Shown here piece by piece: positions 11,101-26,100 of a stretch of 64,000 bases of DNA (the stretch's first letter is position 1; every line of letters starts with the position of its first letter). The notes beneath the pieces were generated by a model. That model searched no databases and was not told the DNA's origin. It was given only the letters and a program-made list of their open reading frames with translations. A program made the position numbers and the translations under genes. The DNA is taken from assembly GCA_948567375.1 (NCBI GenBank), contig OX419760.1:2356001-2420000 (forward strand), written 5' to 3'. This stretch comes from Lunularia cruciata (taxonomy: Eukaryota > Streptophyta > Marchantiopsida > Lunulariales > Lunulariaceae).

Positions 11101-14100
11101 GACATTTACTTCGCCTTTCACTTCAATATGTCCTGATCAGGTGTCCTGTTTCTGTTTATTCGATGCATGCAACTATAATATAGGTGTTGCTATTTCATCG
11201 CTTCCAGTTTACAATTACTCGTGCTTTAATTCGATCAGATGCTCTTTATCTTGTTTACATTAGCTATTGTGCACAGCATTTGCATTCAATGAGTTCTGGA
11301 TCCCCTGTTCGATGAACGGTTTCGGTCCTCATTTCTCTACATCCACTTTGCCTTGGTACTCATGAGCTTTTGAACAGAAACTCGGTACGAGGAGTACTGG
11401 CATTCCCCGAGCTACTTCGGCACTACGTTTGGCACTGATGAAGTAGTTTGAGCTTTCGTGGAGGCGCACTATAACCGCCTTTCTGCTTCCCTCTATGTCT
11501 TTGGTTTTAGGACTCATGTGTTCATAGCACATGCTGTGATATTATCGATATCCAGTCCTATAACTCTTTGCTCTTCTTCCCTCGTTCTCTGAACGAGCTC
11601 ATTTAGTTTTTCCAGTTTTCATACGTTCAGGCGGTCTCACGGATTTTTGTCGTTTTCCTTCCTTCGTCCTCTGTGCAACCTCACATTTTCATGTTTTCAT
11701 TCGTTCGGGCTGACTCTGTTCTTCCTCGACTTGCGTTTTACTTGCTGCTACATGGTTTGCTACTCGGGTCTATATTTATCTTTCGCTTCTGGCTCTTCAT
11801 GTCGAATTCATTTCTCTTCTTGCATTTTTGTTATGTTTCCGCTGTGTAATTGCAGGTCTTCGGTACATAAGTTTTACTCTCCATTTGTTTCCATGTTAGG
11901 TTTATTTCTGCTATCGTTAGATCAGAGGATTGACATATTGCTTACTTTACATACTTTACATTTACATATTGCTTACTTTGCATCTCATTTGCATTTAATG
12001 AGTTCTGGATCCCTCGTTCCTCGAACGGCTTCTGTCCTCATTTCTCTACATCCAGTCCTCTAACGCTCCACTCTTCTTCCCTTGTTCTCTGAGCGATTTC
12101 ATACTCTCGGTCTGCTGACTGACGGATCTTCCTCGACTTTCGATTTCCAGGCTTCTTCATGATTCTTGACTTATGTTTATGTTTAAGTCGTTGCTTTTCC
12201 TGTTGATTTTATTTCTATACATGCGCTGTTGTTCTGTTTCCTTTTCTCCGATGCATGCTACTTGTATATAGGTCTTACTCTTGATATGTTTCCAGGTTAC
12301 TTTTATTTATGCTATCATTTAATCAGATGTTGGTTATCTTGTATACATTACATATCTTGCATCTCATTTGCATTCAGTGAGTTCTGGATCTCTCATTCGT
12401 CGAACGGTTTCTGTCCTCATTTCTCTATATCCAGTCCTCTCACACTTTCGGTCTTCGTTTACAAGTGGTTTACTACTCCTCACATGCTTGGCTGTACGTT
12501 TACCTTGCGATTAGGTTTTTACGGGATTGTACATTTCTGTATTAGCTCGGTTTACAATTTGTTTCCGCTTCATTAAATTTGTTTCCGATTGTTTCACATG
12601 CGCTTGCTTTGCGATTTCTTTATATGAGTTGACTCTTCGTTTTCTTAGTACACATTGGTTCACAGATTCTCTACACGTAACTATATGTGGTCGAAGCTTG
12701 ATAATACATGCTATTTATAAATTACATTTCATCTCCGTTTCGCATCTATTTTTCAGTCAGTTCTGCTTTCATTTTATTGCCACTTCATCTACACTTCATA
12801 TGTATTTAATGAGTTTTGGATCTCATATCCTCTCACGGCTTCTGTCCTCATATATCCATATCCTATATACCTATATATCCATATCCAGTCCCAGAACGGC
12901 TTCTGCTCTCATATACCTATATACCTGCATCTCACTGTAGGCTTGTTTACCATAGCGGTGATCAGGACTTATTCCTGACTGTTTCTTTAGGCACTGGTCA
13001 GAACAGTTTCCGTTCTCATATACATATATACATGTCTCATGTTTGATGCATCGCCCATTCTCAGCTATGTGACTATCCACTTTCTTCCCTTTTGCCCCAA
13101 TTCACATCTGTTGTTTTACTTCACGGTTCCCTTGTATGTGTTCTCAACAGTCTGTTATTTTAAGTTTCCCTCGGAATGGTGTATTTTTGAGTTCTAGGTC
13201 TTCCATTACAGCTTGTTACTCACACTCCTTACATGACTGCGCGTTTCAGGATATTTGTTCTCTCCTGTTGATAAGGATACACCAGGATACATCGATATTA
13301 TAAGTAGAGTTATAAGCAGAGTCATACGTAGCATTGTTACACGTGGCATCATCTCACACGTGTGACAATATCGCCTGGTTCCTTCACAGTTCCCGAGGCT
13401 CTCCCAGTACCCGAGGCCATCCTTCCCTCGGAAACCCTCTCCTTCTCCTTTGCTTTCTGCTCATCTGAGTTCTAGGTCTTGCTTAGCTCATAGTGCGTTC
13501 CTTCGTTAGTCCACCTTTTCATGCCTGTCCGTTCTGCCTTGTTCTCTGCTCTCTGCTTTATTTTCTGCTCTCTAGCTCTCAGCTTCACACTCTTCTAACT
13601 GGCTCATTCCTTTGTTTTCTTACTACCTCCTCCTGGTTTCTTTGTGCTTCGCTCTCTTTCACTGCTCACCCTGATAGACTCTGTCCTTGCAGGTGTTTTT
13701 CGAAGGATGTCTCACATCACGCACATTCTCCTGCGTTTTGATCTTTTTCTTCTTTCCCTTCTTCACATATTCGTTCATGCCTACATTATGCATTCGTCCG
13801 ATTTCTGCTCTTTTAAGACTTTAAGCTCCAGTTGCTCATTTCTGTAGCCTCCCATTTCTGTAACCTTCCCCTGGCGTTTCGTTGTTTCATTTAGTACTGC
13901 TGATAGCTAGCTGTTTTACTGCTGATAGCGGCGCTGTTGGAAGCAACCAAGTTTGCCTTGGCACTCATGAGTTTTCGAGCAGAAACTCGGGACGAGGAGT
14001 ACTGACAATTATTCAGCTACTTCGGCACTGCGTGAGGCACTGATGAAGTCGTTGGTGTTATCGTGGAGGTTTACTATGGCCGCCTTCTGCTTCCTTCAGT

Positions 14101-17100
14101 TGTTTAGCGTATCCGGACTCCAGTGTCCATAGCACTGGGAGTGATATACTTTATCCTGTCCTCTTATGCTTCGCCATGTTACACTCTTACATTTCTACCC
14201 GTTTCTGCTGCCATAATCGCGAAATGCTTGCTACATCCACACATTCCTGTACTATTTCACTCCCTAGTCTTTTCCATTCGCTCTCTGACTGCTTCCTGCC
14301 TCGCTCTCTACTGTTTCCTGAGTTCCTCCCCCACTCCATCCCATGTTCTTCATCTTCATCTGCGCACTGTATCCTGGTGGGCTCTTATAGCAAGTTTTCT
14401 ATTCCTCTCGCTTCATCCACGCACTGCATCCTGGCGGGCTCTTACAGCACATAGCACGTTTCCTATGCCTCTCGCTTTTGGTTGCATTGCTGCTCTCTGA
14501 CTTCATTATTTTTTATTGGTGAACTCTTACATCAAGCTCTCTAACCCACGCTCGCGTTGGCCTTGCTGCTCTCGATTTCAACGTTGGCGTAGCTGCTCTC
14601 GATTTCAAGTTCGTTATTGTCCATTAGCAGTTCTGTGTTCTCAATTTCTTGCACTTATGCTTTAGCTACAGGTTACTTTTTTGCACCTATACTTTTGCTG
14701 CAGGTTATTTTCGATGCATTTTGCATTCAAGCTTTCATACTACACTAGCACTGTCATTCATGTAAATGTTGTTTATCGAATATGTGCACTTGTGCACTTC
14801 ATGAGTTCTGGATAACCCGTTCCCCGAACCGCTTCTGCTCTCATTTACCAATATACCTGCATCTCAAATATGCGAGTTGCTATCTAATGGTTTCCACGTG
14901 ACAGTTATTTCGCCTTTCATTCGAGATGTTTCTCATATAGATATGCTAGTGTTTCAATATGTTTATTTCGATTATGCCATTGCTGCAGGTTACCTTCGAT
15001 GCATTCTAACTTCGGGATTTCATACTACTCTAGCCTTGCGTGTAGCTTACCTTCCGTGCATTCTACCCTCGGGGTTTAATATTCCTAGTGTTGCGTATCA
15101 TGTACATATTGTTTATCGCTCATTTGCACTTCATGAGTTTGGATAACCCGTTCCCAGAACAGCTTCCGTTCTCGTATACCTATATATCCGTATCCAGTCC
15201 TCTCACGGCTTCTGTCCTCGTTTTCCCATATCCAGTCTTCTCACGCTTCGCTCCAACCCAGCCAAGATACCATCCACTCCTCTCCCACTTCGCTCCACTC
15301 CACCCATCCTCCACTAAAGCTATGTTTGTCTATTCGCTCTATGTTTCTCCTTTTCTTCCGATTGGCCCTTCCTACTTGCTCAGTGATCCTCCTCTGCCTT
15401 CAATTTCAGATGCTTAATCTGTTGCTGTTATTGTCGCTTTTATCTCTTTTGTCTCTGTTATTGTCTGTTATTGTCTTCCATGATGTATAGTAGGTCACTG
15501 CAGGTGCTACTTATTAAATGTAACCGGTCTTGCTTTCTATCACTTCCGCTTATTTTTTAGTTTTGTATTTCCTTGCTTAGGTTCACTTCAATTCACTTTG
15601 CTTAAAGTCACTTCAATTCCATTTGCGTACGGTCATGGTTGCATTTCATATGCACGTTCTCGGTTCCATACTTAGTGCGTTCTGGATCCACTGTTCTTCG
15701 AACGGCTTCTTCTCTCATTTCTCAAACATGCTGTCGTCTTCATGAGCATTCGAACAGAAATTCAAGGTACTGGCATTTGTCCAGCTACTTCGGCATTGAT
15801 GAAGTCGCGTGTGCTTCCGTGCAGGGTTACAATGACAGTCTGACTGCTCCTTCCAGTATGTTTAGTGTTTGTGACTCATGCGCTCATAGAGCCTGTTGTG
15901 ATAGACACTAGGAGTCCCGTCACACTTCTATCCAGCCAAGCCATCTTCCAGGAACGCCGTCTTACTACTTCTTCAATGGGTTCCCTTTAGTTTTCCTTTG
16001 CTTCGTATCTGCTCGACGGGTCTCGCTTCATTTCTCACATAAATGTTGCTGGTGTTCACTATGCATACTACTCAGGAATGTATCAATTTTCGCTTCTGCT
16101 TTCCAACAATGTCGCTGGTGCATTATGATCATGGAATGTATCTACTTTTGCTTCTGCTATTAAACGATTTCCCTTATGTTCCACTCTGTATTTACTTACT
16201 AAGCTCGCCTTCCTTTCATTTGCATCCGTTGGTTGCTTGTATTTTTTCTTGCTTGCGTCGTCCGTATGGATGTGTCCCGTACGTCCTAAGTGGGTTTTGG
16301 TTCTGGATTCCCGGTTCTATGAACGGCTTCTGCTCCCGTCACTCAAGTATTCTCTGGACCACATGAGGTTTCGGACAGAAACTCAGTACAAGGCGGGTCG
16401 GACATTCGCCCAGCTACTTTGGCACTGCGTTGGGCACTGATGAAGTTGTTAGTGCTTTCTTGCAGGATTACTATTACCGCCTGTCTGCTTCCTTCTAGTT
16501 CAGTGTTTCGGGACACATGCGCTCATAGAGCATGCTGCAATATACGCCATCCAGTCCTGTCATGCTTCGCTCCAACCCAGCCAAGATACCGTCCGCTCCA
16601 CACCCACTTCGCTCCACCCAACCCATCCTCCATCTATGCGCTCAATGTTTCCCCTTTGCTTTCGATTTGATCTTCCTACTCGCTCGATGATTCTCCTCTG
16701 CTTTCAATTTCAGATGTTTACTCTGTTGCTGTTCCTAAAGGTTGTTCCTTTTCTCTTTCTTGATGTATACTAGTTCACTGCAGGGGATACTTACGAAATG
16801 TATCAATTTCCGTTCCTGCTTTCTTCACTTCCGCTTATCTTTCGTTATGTATTTTCTTGCTTAGTTTAGATTTGCATGCGTTTCATATGCACGTCCTCGG
16901 TTCCCTACTGGAACCGAGAACGTTTCTGCTCAAACAGCTTCTGCTCACATTGCTCAAATATGTTCTCGACCAATTTGCATCCGTTCATGCTTGCATTACT
17001 TTCATATACATGTTCCGTATTAAGTGGGTTCCCCGTTCTTCGAACGGCTGCTGCTCCCATTGCTCGATTATGTTCTCGACCAAACTCCTGAATGAATTGT

Positions 17101-20100
17101 GCTTCAATATCGTGTACAAGTTTGTAGACTTATCTAGCTCTATGAACACCTGAATCAAACCCCATATGGACATTTCCACGTCATAAAACGCTCTGCTACC
17201 GGTGATTCTTATCATGCTATGTGTTTGTGAGTACATTTTCATTTGTAGAAGCCAATGCATCAGTTTTAGAGGTTTAGTGCGTGCTGCTCGCTTTTCAGCG
17301 TTTTTAAATTCTTGTGTAATCTTGAAGTCTGTCTGTTTTAAGGTGAATGATCGCTTCACCAAATCTTATGTGCGCAGGGTGACTCAACTGATGGTGATGG
17401 AGTATTTATTCCAACAGATGGCAGGCCAACTTTAGAGGCGATTGAAGAAGGAAATGAAGATGTCGTGGTTTCTGGTGCACAGGAACAGGGAGCAAGTGGC
17501 GACAGGAAAGAGATGTTACTTGGAGACGAGAATAACTTAACGCACGATCTGACTCTTGTTGCTCCGTCCTCTTCAACTGCTCTTGTCGCCACAGGGGGAT
17601 ATGCTGGCACAGGCAGTGTTTGGGAGGTTGCGCCGACTGGACTAGATGGTCCCAAGGTCAGGAGAAGTTCTCCGCTTGAGAGCCCTGGTGAGATGTTTGC
17701 CCGCTGGGAGAAGGAAAACGTGGATGCGTATGGGGTTGTAAGGGATGCCTTAAAAGCATCAGGACGCCTTGCCTTGGCTGTTGCTCAACTGCATCGGTTA
17801 CGAAGAAAGGCAGGCACTGAGGGATCCCAGGATCAGCCACAGAATGCAGACGATGATGTCTTTGCTGACCTTCTGCACATAGGCCGTGGCATCGTATACG
17901 AGCTTCTGTGCAAGGTTTGTAGTCCTCATTCATCTTTAGCAAGAATTTGGCAGCATTGTGCAGTGTTACAGCCTGCACGTCTCGCTAAGCAGGAACGCAA
18001 TGATGATTTGCAGGAGACATTAGCTGTACAGCTTTATGGAGAGATTTTTACCATCAACTAACGTGTGATCTGCGAGGACTGAGCTGGCGAATGCCTAATT
18101 GGTGGAGCCAAAATAGCTTTCATTTGCATTTTCTAACCACCATTCCCTTATTTCTAGCCTCAGTCTCTCATTTTAACGTCAATATAATGCTGTTGCAGGG
18201 CAAAACGGGAGTAGCATTGGCTGCGCTGAGAAGACTAGGCGAAGATATTGAAATTGCTTTGCGAGAGTTAGCTTTGGGAACTTTGAGACGCTTTCTACGT
18301 GCTCAGGTCGTGAAGGAGTTACAAAGGCTTCGCTGTCTCAGCGTTACCGACTTCCAGCTGCTAGAGAGAGTATCCTTGACTGAGGTAGTGTTTCCGGGTA
18401 TTTCTACATGAGGCCTGCATGAAAGGTCTAAGGTAGTTGGTTTATGTATGTCACTTGAATCAGACGAAGTTGTGGTAACAGGAGGGTCTACGTAAAATAG
18501 GGGAATGTCTGTGCCTTCATGAATGGGTCGTCTTTCTTGGTGGTTTAGGTTTTTAGCGTTGGTTTTTGGCAAAATGTACATAAGGAGTACGTTGTGGGGT
18601 TCTAGAGACCCTGAATAGCTTAATGACGAACGCGGACACTCATTATTCCAACTTCCGCAAGATTTAAAGTATAATACCTACGCGTAAAGAATGCTTGCTT
18701 AGCTTCAGTCACGTGACTTAGTGTTCTTTGTGTGAACAGAGAATTTATCCAAGTAGCAGCTTTTGGAGTACCTATGGAGCTCGACAACAGCTTTTGAAAG
18801 CTTTACCAGGTTCTGATGATGGTTTACCTGTAAATGAGGAGGTGGAGTTACTGCTTTTCCTGGATATGACTGCGGATGACGGTCTGACTATAAAATGTGG
18901 AGAAGTGGATGGGGTTGTACTGGGTTCTTGGAGCATGATAGATGAACCTGCAATCTTAGAGGACTCCGGTCAGGCCCAGGAATCCATTTCCACAGGATAC
19001 TGGGATGCAGCCGCCATATGGCTCCAACATTGGGATCAGCTCACCATTGACCGGGTAAGTGGATTTATCAGGAGCTGTCAAATTACGGAGCAATTCAGGA
19101 GAGAATAGAGCCGTTGATGCGATTTGTATTGTGGGACGGATTTGCTAGTTGTAATACGTTGCAGGAGACAGCCGGTAGTGACTTAGGTGATAGATCAAGA
19201 TATGCAGCACACAACTACTGTAGTGTTTAAGGCATTGACTGTGCCTTTTCTTCTTGGGGGCCATGCTGTGAATTGCCGATGCAGAACTCACAGCTTCTAT
19301 TTCTCCTACTGTGATTCAGATTCTTCTAGAACAGCCTCTGCTTTCAGGACAGCTGATTTCTTGGGAGGCCAGGCTGGAGTTCAATATTGCCCACCATAAC
19401 TGGGAAGAAGTGGCTACTCTTCTTGATACAGTTCCTTCATACGTTTTACGTGAAGGAGAGTTGCATGTTCAGCTCGACTGTGAGGATTCGATATCTTCAG
19501 CGACGGATTTGCCGTTTCCTGGAATTCCTACGTACACAGGACATCCGGGACAGGATTGGTCGGATTTAGATGTGGAAGCGGTAGAAGCTATTGTTCCGAA
19601 AGTTCATGTCTTAGCACTCGACCTAACACCTATCTGTAGCGCGTGGATGTGGCAAATGATAGAAGAGAGATTAGTGAAGAATCACATATTTCTTCGAGCT
19701 TATTGGAAGGGGACCCTCGAGGTGATGTCTCTATTCGCAAGAGCAGGCCTGCTCTTTCATCGATATGGAGGAAGGGTCTCAAGTAGCAGAAACAAAGATG
19801 GATCTCTTCACGGAACCGTTGCAGGTCCCACTAAGGGAAGCAGGCTGCACAAAGATGCTGTACGTGCTATTCATGAACTGGTGGTGCAGCACTGTGTGAG
19901 GCATAATTTACCTCATATGTTGGAACTTTATCTTGATCATCACTCATTGGCTTTGGATAAGGGATCTGCCACCGTCATGCAGGCTCTCGTTGTAAGTTTT
20001 TTCTAGTCCTTATTCTTTACATCGTTGTGAACCGTAACTTGTACTGGGATCCAAGGTAGATTTTGCTTTGACTAAAGTGATATGTCTTAGCATTTGGTTC

Positions 20101-23100
20101 AATCACTTGTGATCACAGTTCGCTTTTAGCTTTCAGCTTGATGTTGATTATGGTACTGTTGATCGTCGTTTCTGTTTGCTTCCAGTAGCTGTACAAGGAG
20201 ACTTCAACATACAATTAACTGTGCAGGATAATCTCAACGTGTGGTCTGAAGTCTCACTTCGTTTGTAATATCTGGTTTCAGGGAGATTGTCAGTGGGCTC
20301 TGTGGTTATTATACTCACGTCTTCAACGTCGCGAATATGATGCTTCATTCGCAAACGCACGGACAATCCTTGCACCTAAACAAAGCCCAGGGAGACGTTT
20401 TGAAGTCTCAGACCTGGATATATTTTTGCCCACAGTAGATGACATGGCTGAAGCAGGAGGAGAGCTGATGGCACTCTCAACGTTGATGTTTGCTCCGGTC
20501 CCTTTGCAGAAGTGCTTATGTGCGGGCAGCGTGAGTCGACATAGCGGACCATCTTGGCAGTGTACACTGGAGAATTTGAAGCCGGGTTTACAGCGCTTTC
20601 CGACTCTTTGGCGTTCTCTTAATGTTACTCAGAGACATGATACACGGGGCTCTAGTAGTGCCAATGTTTTGAAAACAGGTAATTAAAAGAAGTTCCGTTC
20701 AAATGGAAAGGCATATGAACCCAAAAATTAACTTGCAGTACTTGTCATATCATAAACGAGACGAAACGTTAGCTTATACATGTTTGAAGTTCTGAGGCAA
20801 TGGAATCTGGCCAACCTCTAAGCCTCATATTATAGACTTCCCTAGAAGTAATGGTACTTAGAGAGTGATATTAACGTTTGAAATTGATCGTGGATCTAGT
20901 GGGAAGAGAACACGGAGCATTAATTGGACGGTTACACCATAGGCATTATGATTAGTGGATGGTCAGTCATGATTGCGCCGAATACTTGAGAGGTGACACA
21001 AGCAACTCGTAATAATCAGATATTTGGGTTTGATTGGTTATCTTCTCCGAAAGGTTATCACATCCATCTCAATATCAATTTACAGCGGACGTCTGGTTTT
21101 GTCACATTAGACAAAATGAAGTATGGTTACAATTGAGACAGATGTATTGCTCCATATGGAACTTGAGGTTTAAGATTCAGATTGCATTTGCAGGAGGCCA
21201 GAATGGCTTGTCGCAGTACCTCCACTGGCGAGAAGGATTGTTCTCTTCTGCTAGTGGTGACACCTCCCTACTTCAAATGATGCCAAGGTGGCTTCCTCAA
21301 CGGGTGCGACGGCTCTTACAGCTGACTGTTCAGGTATTGTCTGCTTGTTGTGCTTGTAGCGGTATCAGCATATACCGTCTGAAATGCCACTCATGCTCAT
21401 GACGAATTCCATCAACCTAGCTAGACCAACGTAGGCCAATATATTGTTGTTATATGGAGTGCCATATAGCTGTGAGTGCCTTGGCACTCATGACCCTTAG
21501 GACGGAAACTCAGTACCAGGGGTACTGACATTTGCCCAGCTAATCGGCACTTCGTGGGCAACTGATGAAGTCGTTCGTGCTTCCGTGCAGGCTTACTATG
21601 TCAGTCTGACTGATGCCTTCAAGTTTTAGTGTTTTAGGACTCATGCGCTTATAGAGCATGCTGTGATATACACTCTCCAGTCCTGTCACACATTGCTCCA
21701 GCTCAGCCATCATCCACTGACACTATGTTTTACTACTTCTTTGCTATGTACTTTCCTACTCGCTCAGTGGTTTTCTGCTGCTTTCAACGGTATCCTCTGT
21801 CCATGTTGTCGGCTCATTTCGGGTCGGTCCTAAGTCTAGTGGGTTCTCGATCCTCCGTCCGGTGAACGGCCTCATCTCCCATCCTGTATCCTCTGTCGAT
21901 TCCAACTTCCTTGACTTCCATATAGTTTAGATCAGTTTTGGCTCCAGTTTGCATCCATTCCTGAATGTTTTTCTTTGCTTCCATCCTGCACGCATTTCTT
22001 GGCTATGTACTTTCCTACTCGCTCAGTGGTTTTCCTCAACACGAGTAACCATCCACTTAACGCTCAGTGGTTTTCCTCTGGAAATTCCATAAGTCCCCAG
22101 TGGTCCCTAGATTCATTGCGGCAGGACATTCTACTTCCCTTTCTGAGCTGTCTCGCTGGCTGAGCTCCTTTTTTCAAAGCATTGGCTCCTTCTGCTAACG
22201 ATCTCTGGAAGGATGCCTTCCGTTGTGTTGGTTGGGTGGTGGATACTTGTTGGATTCTGGATGATTCTTGGGTGTTCCTCTTCTACTTGAGAAGGTGCAA
22301 AGACTTCGGAAACCATTTTCCTCGACTCTTCTAGGTCTTGATTCTGTTTTGGCTCCTATCTCTCTTGCTAAAGTTCTCTTCAAAGCTTTGATTTTACCAC
22401 GCTTTACACTAAGATTCACCTTGATGAACTCAAATCTAGGTTGACCACACTATCCGGTCTATTGGTAATTATAAGTTCTCCCTAAACAGGGAGTCAGAAC
22501 TGCTAGTTGAAACCTCGGCCTTAGACTTTAAATACAGATGGCTTAAAAGTAGAAACAACATTCTTCCATCGGCGAGACACCTCAAGTTTATGGCTGCTGA
22601 TGAGAATGACCTTATTTGGTGGATGCTGTTCTTATTTGATAACCTGTACATCACTTTCGGGAGTCAACTTTTCCATCAAGTGGTTGGAATCCCCATGGGG
22701 ACACCTTGTGCTGTCTTCGTGGCTAATTTGTACCTCTTCACCTACGAACTGGATTTCATCCGTAGATTAGCAGACCTTCAGGACTTTGACCTACTGGGTA
22801 AATTGTCCCACGTTCTAAGATATGTTGATGATCTTCTCGTAGTTGGCTCTGGTCTTGCTAACTTTAGGGACCTCATGTACAAGGATGACTCTGCCAGGGG
22901 AGGAGGGATGTATCCTGAGCTATCCTGCGAGTTAGTTTGTACTCATTTCGGCACTCAGTGCAATTACCTGGACTGTAGGATAACTCAGGACGACTTCAAC
23001 ATCTTCGTCTCCATCTATGATTTAGAAAAACTGCCTCATTTTGCTAACAATAAGACCATCTATTACCTCATGTTCTCTCTGACACTTCCTCTACTTGCAA

Positions 23101-26100
23101 ATTAGGCATTCTGTTTATTTGATGCATCCAACTAGGATATAGGTGTTGCTTTTACATTGCTTCCAGGTTACAATTACTTATGCTTTAATTCGACCAGATG
23201 TTCTTTATCTTGTTTATATTACATATCGTGCACAGCATTTGCATTCAATGAGTTCTGGATCCCCCGTTTGATGAACGGCTTCTGTCCTCATTTCTCTATA
23301 TCCAGTCCTCTGTCTGTTTCAGTGTTTCAGGACTCATGTGTCCATAGCGCATGTAGTGATATACTATATCCAGTATTCCCGGAGGCCTGTATACCATACT
23401 GTTGTTTGGGAGTCCTTCTTGACTTCTGAATTCATATATATACTGTATACTTCACCTTCACCTTCATTCACTTCACCTCTGCTTTTCCCGTGCAGCGCTG
23501 GTTTTCTTGCTCCACTCTCGTATCACTAGCGAACCTCTGCTTGACCCTTTCATATTGTTGTGTCCTGGACTTTATCTCTACTAATGAATGTTTGTGATTT
23601 CAGGGATCCATCAGGTATGTCTCGATTTCTTCCCTCATCTTACTCATGTGGATTCTTTTCTTTCTGGACTGATCCTCATTATACGGCTAAGACTCCAGCG
23701 CTTAAGTGCGTGCCTGCACTTTTGCTTGCCCTTGCTTTCCACACGTCCACCTCTGTTCTTTTTGACATTCCCATTACTTTTGAGCGGCACTTTAGGGGAG
23801 CAACCGAGTTTGCCTTGGCACTCATGAGTTTACGAGTAGAAACTCGGTATGAGGGGTACTGACAATTGCTCAGCTACTTCGGCACTGCGTGAGGCACTGA
23901 TGAAGTAGCAGGTGTTTTCATGAAGGTTTACTATGGCCATCTTCTGCTTCCCTTTGCTGTTTAGCGTCTCAGGACTCAAGCGTCCATAGCGCTTGTTGCG
24001 ATATACTTTATATCCTGTCCTTTTTCGCTTCGCTCTCGTTGCCCTGTTACACTTCGACAGGTTTCTGCTGGCACACCATCCTATAGCTCTCGCATTGATC
24101 CACTCCTCCATTCCCCAGCTAATTCCCTCCCTATTATTTATCCTTCGCTCTTTGCCTGATTCATAGGACCTCTGGTGTATACAGTTTTCCTACCAGACTC
24201 CAGCCCACGTTTTTTATTTTTATTGTTCACGCACTGCTTACTGGCAGTCTTTTACCTAGTGTTACCTATTTCTTGCAGTCGTTTGCATAGAGCTCTTGAT
24301 TTCACAGTGGTTTACTATTCTGTTAGCCATATGTTATTGTCAATTTGTTTCAATTATGCATTTGCTTCAAGTTACATTCTGTGCATTCTACATTGTGGAT
24401 TTCTCACTATTCTAGCATTGTGAATCATGTACATCTTGCTTACCGATCATTTACACTGTATGAGTTCTGGATAACCCGTTCCCAGAACGGCTTCTGTTCT
24501 CATATACCAATATATCCAGTATTGCCTTGGCACTCATGAGCTTTCAAAGAGAAACTCGGTATGAGGAGTACTGGCATTTGCCCAGCTACTTTGGCACTGC
24601 ATTAGGCACTGATGAAGTCGTTTGTGCTTTAGTGGAGTCGTACTGTGTTTTTGGTGTTTTAGGACTCAAGTGTTCATAGCACATACTGTGATATAATCGA
24701 TATCCAGTCCTCTAACGCTTCATTCTACTTCCCTCGTTCTCTGAGCGATATCATTCTTTAACGTTTTCATACGTTCAGGCTGACTCACGGATCTTCCTCG
24801 AATTTCCTTACCCTCGTCCTCTGTGCGATCTCACATTTTCAAGTTTTCATTCGTTTCGGATTGACTCCAGGTTCTTCCTCGACTTGCGTTTTCCTAGGTT
24901 CTACATGGTTTTTCTACTTGGGTCTATATGAATCTTTCTCTTCTGGCTCATCAAGTCGATTTTATTTCTCTACTTGCACAATTTGTTCTGTTTCCGCTGT
25001 GCAAATGCAGGTTATTGGTATATAGGTTTTACTCGTCACATGTTTGCAGGTTAGGTTTATTTCTGCTATCATTCGATCAGAGGTCTACCATATTGCTTAT
25101 TTTACATATCTTGTATATTTTACATATCTTGTATCTCATTTGCATTTAATGAGTTCTGGATCCCCTGCTCCTAGAACAGCATCTGTCCTCATTTCTTTAC
25201 ATGCAGTCCTCTGACGTTTCGCCCCATCTCAGCCAAGATACCATCCGTTCTTCTCCCACTTCGCTCCACTCCACATTTGTTGATCTGTTTTCATGGTTCC
25301 TATACATGATTTCTGACCGGTCTTCCGATTTCAGTTCACTCAATCTTTGAAGTTTTGCTAGTTGGTCTTCAATTACAGGTGGTCCTTTATTTCTCTACAT
25401 GCTTTGCTTAGCCTTATCGATTGCATGATGTATATCAGTTCTTTGGTCAGGAAATACTTATATTTCGTTTGTGCTTAGCCTTACATTTGATCTTTTATAT
25501 GCACTTCATCTCCTTTACTGCTTTATTACTCATCTCGATTTGCTCAATGTCATGTTTACATTTCATCCGCACTTCATATGCACTTATTGAGTTCTGGGTC
25601 CCCCGTTCTTCGAAAGGCATCTGCTCTCACGACCTAAATATCATGTTTACATTATATATCCAAGATCATAATATCCAATATCCATATTATATTTATCCAG
25701 TATCCATATTATATTATTTACGCTACGCTCTCATTACCATGTTACACTTCGACCCGTTTCTGCAGCCACATCTTCCGAGACTTCTTGTTTGGTTCCATTC
25801 CTCCACTCCCCACCTAATTCCCTCCCTAGAATGTTCCCTTCGCTCTTTGCCTGCTTCCTGCTTCGTCCTCTCGTGTCTACAGTGTTCCTACCCGACTCCA
25901 GCCCACGTTCTTCAGCTTTATTCACGCACTGCTTACTGGCGGGTTCTTCATCTTTGTTCACGCACTGATTACTGGTGGGTTCTTCATCTTTGTTCATGCA
26001 CTACCTACTGGCAGGCTCTTACATCACGTTTCCTATTACTCGCCACTTGCATAGCTGCTCTCGATTTCATGTTCTTTACTAGTCTGTTAGCCATCGGTTG

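Noticed and set aside
19284..19319. Alternative acceptor for spatacsin exon 8 at GATGCAG
   Set aside because: It would put a TGA in frame nine codons later. The CTACTGTGATTCAG acceptor keeps phase 0 and matches homologues.
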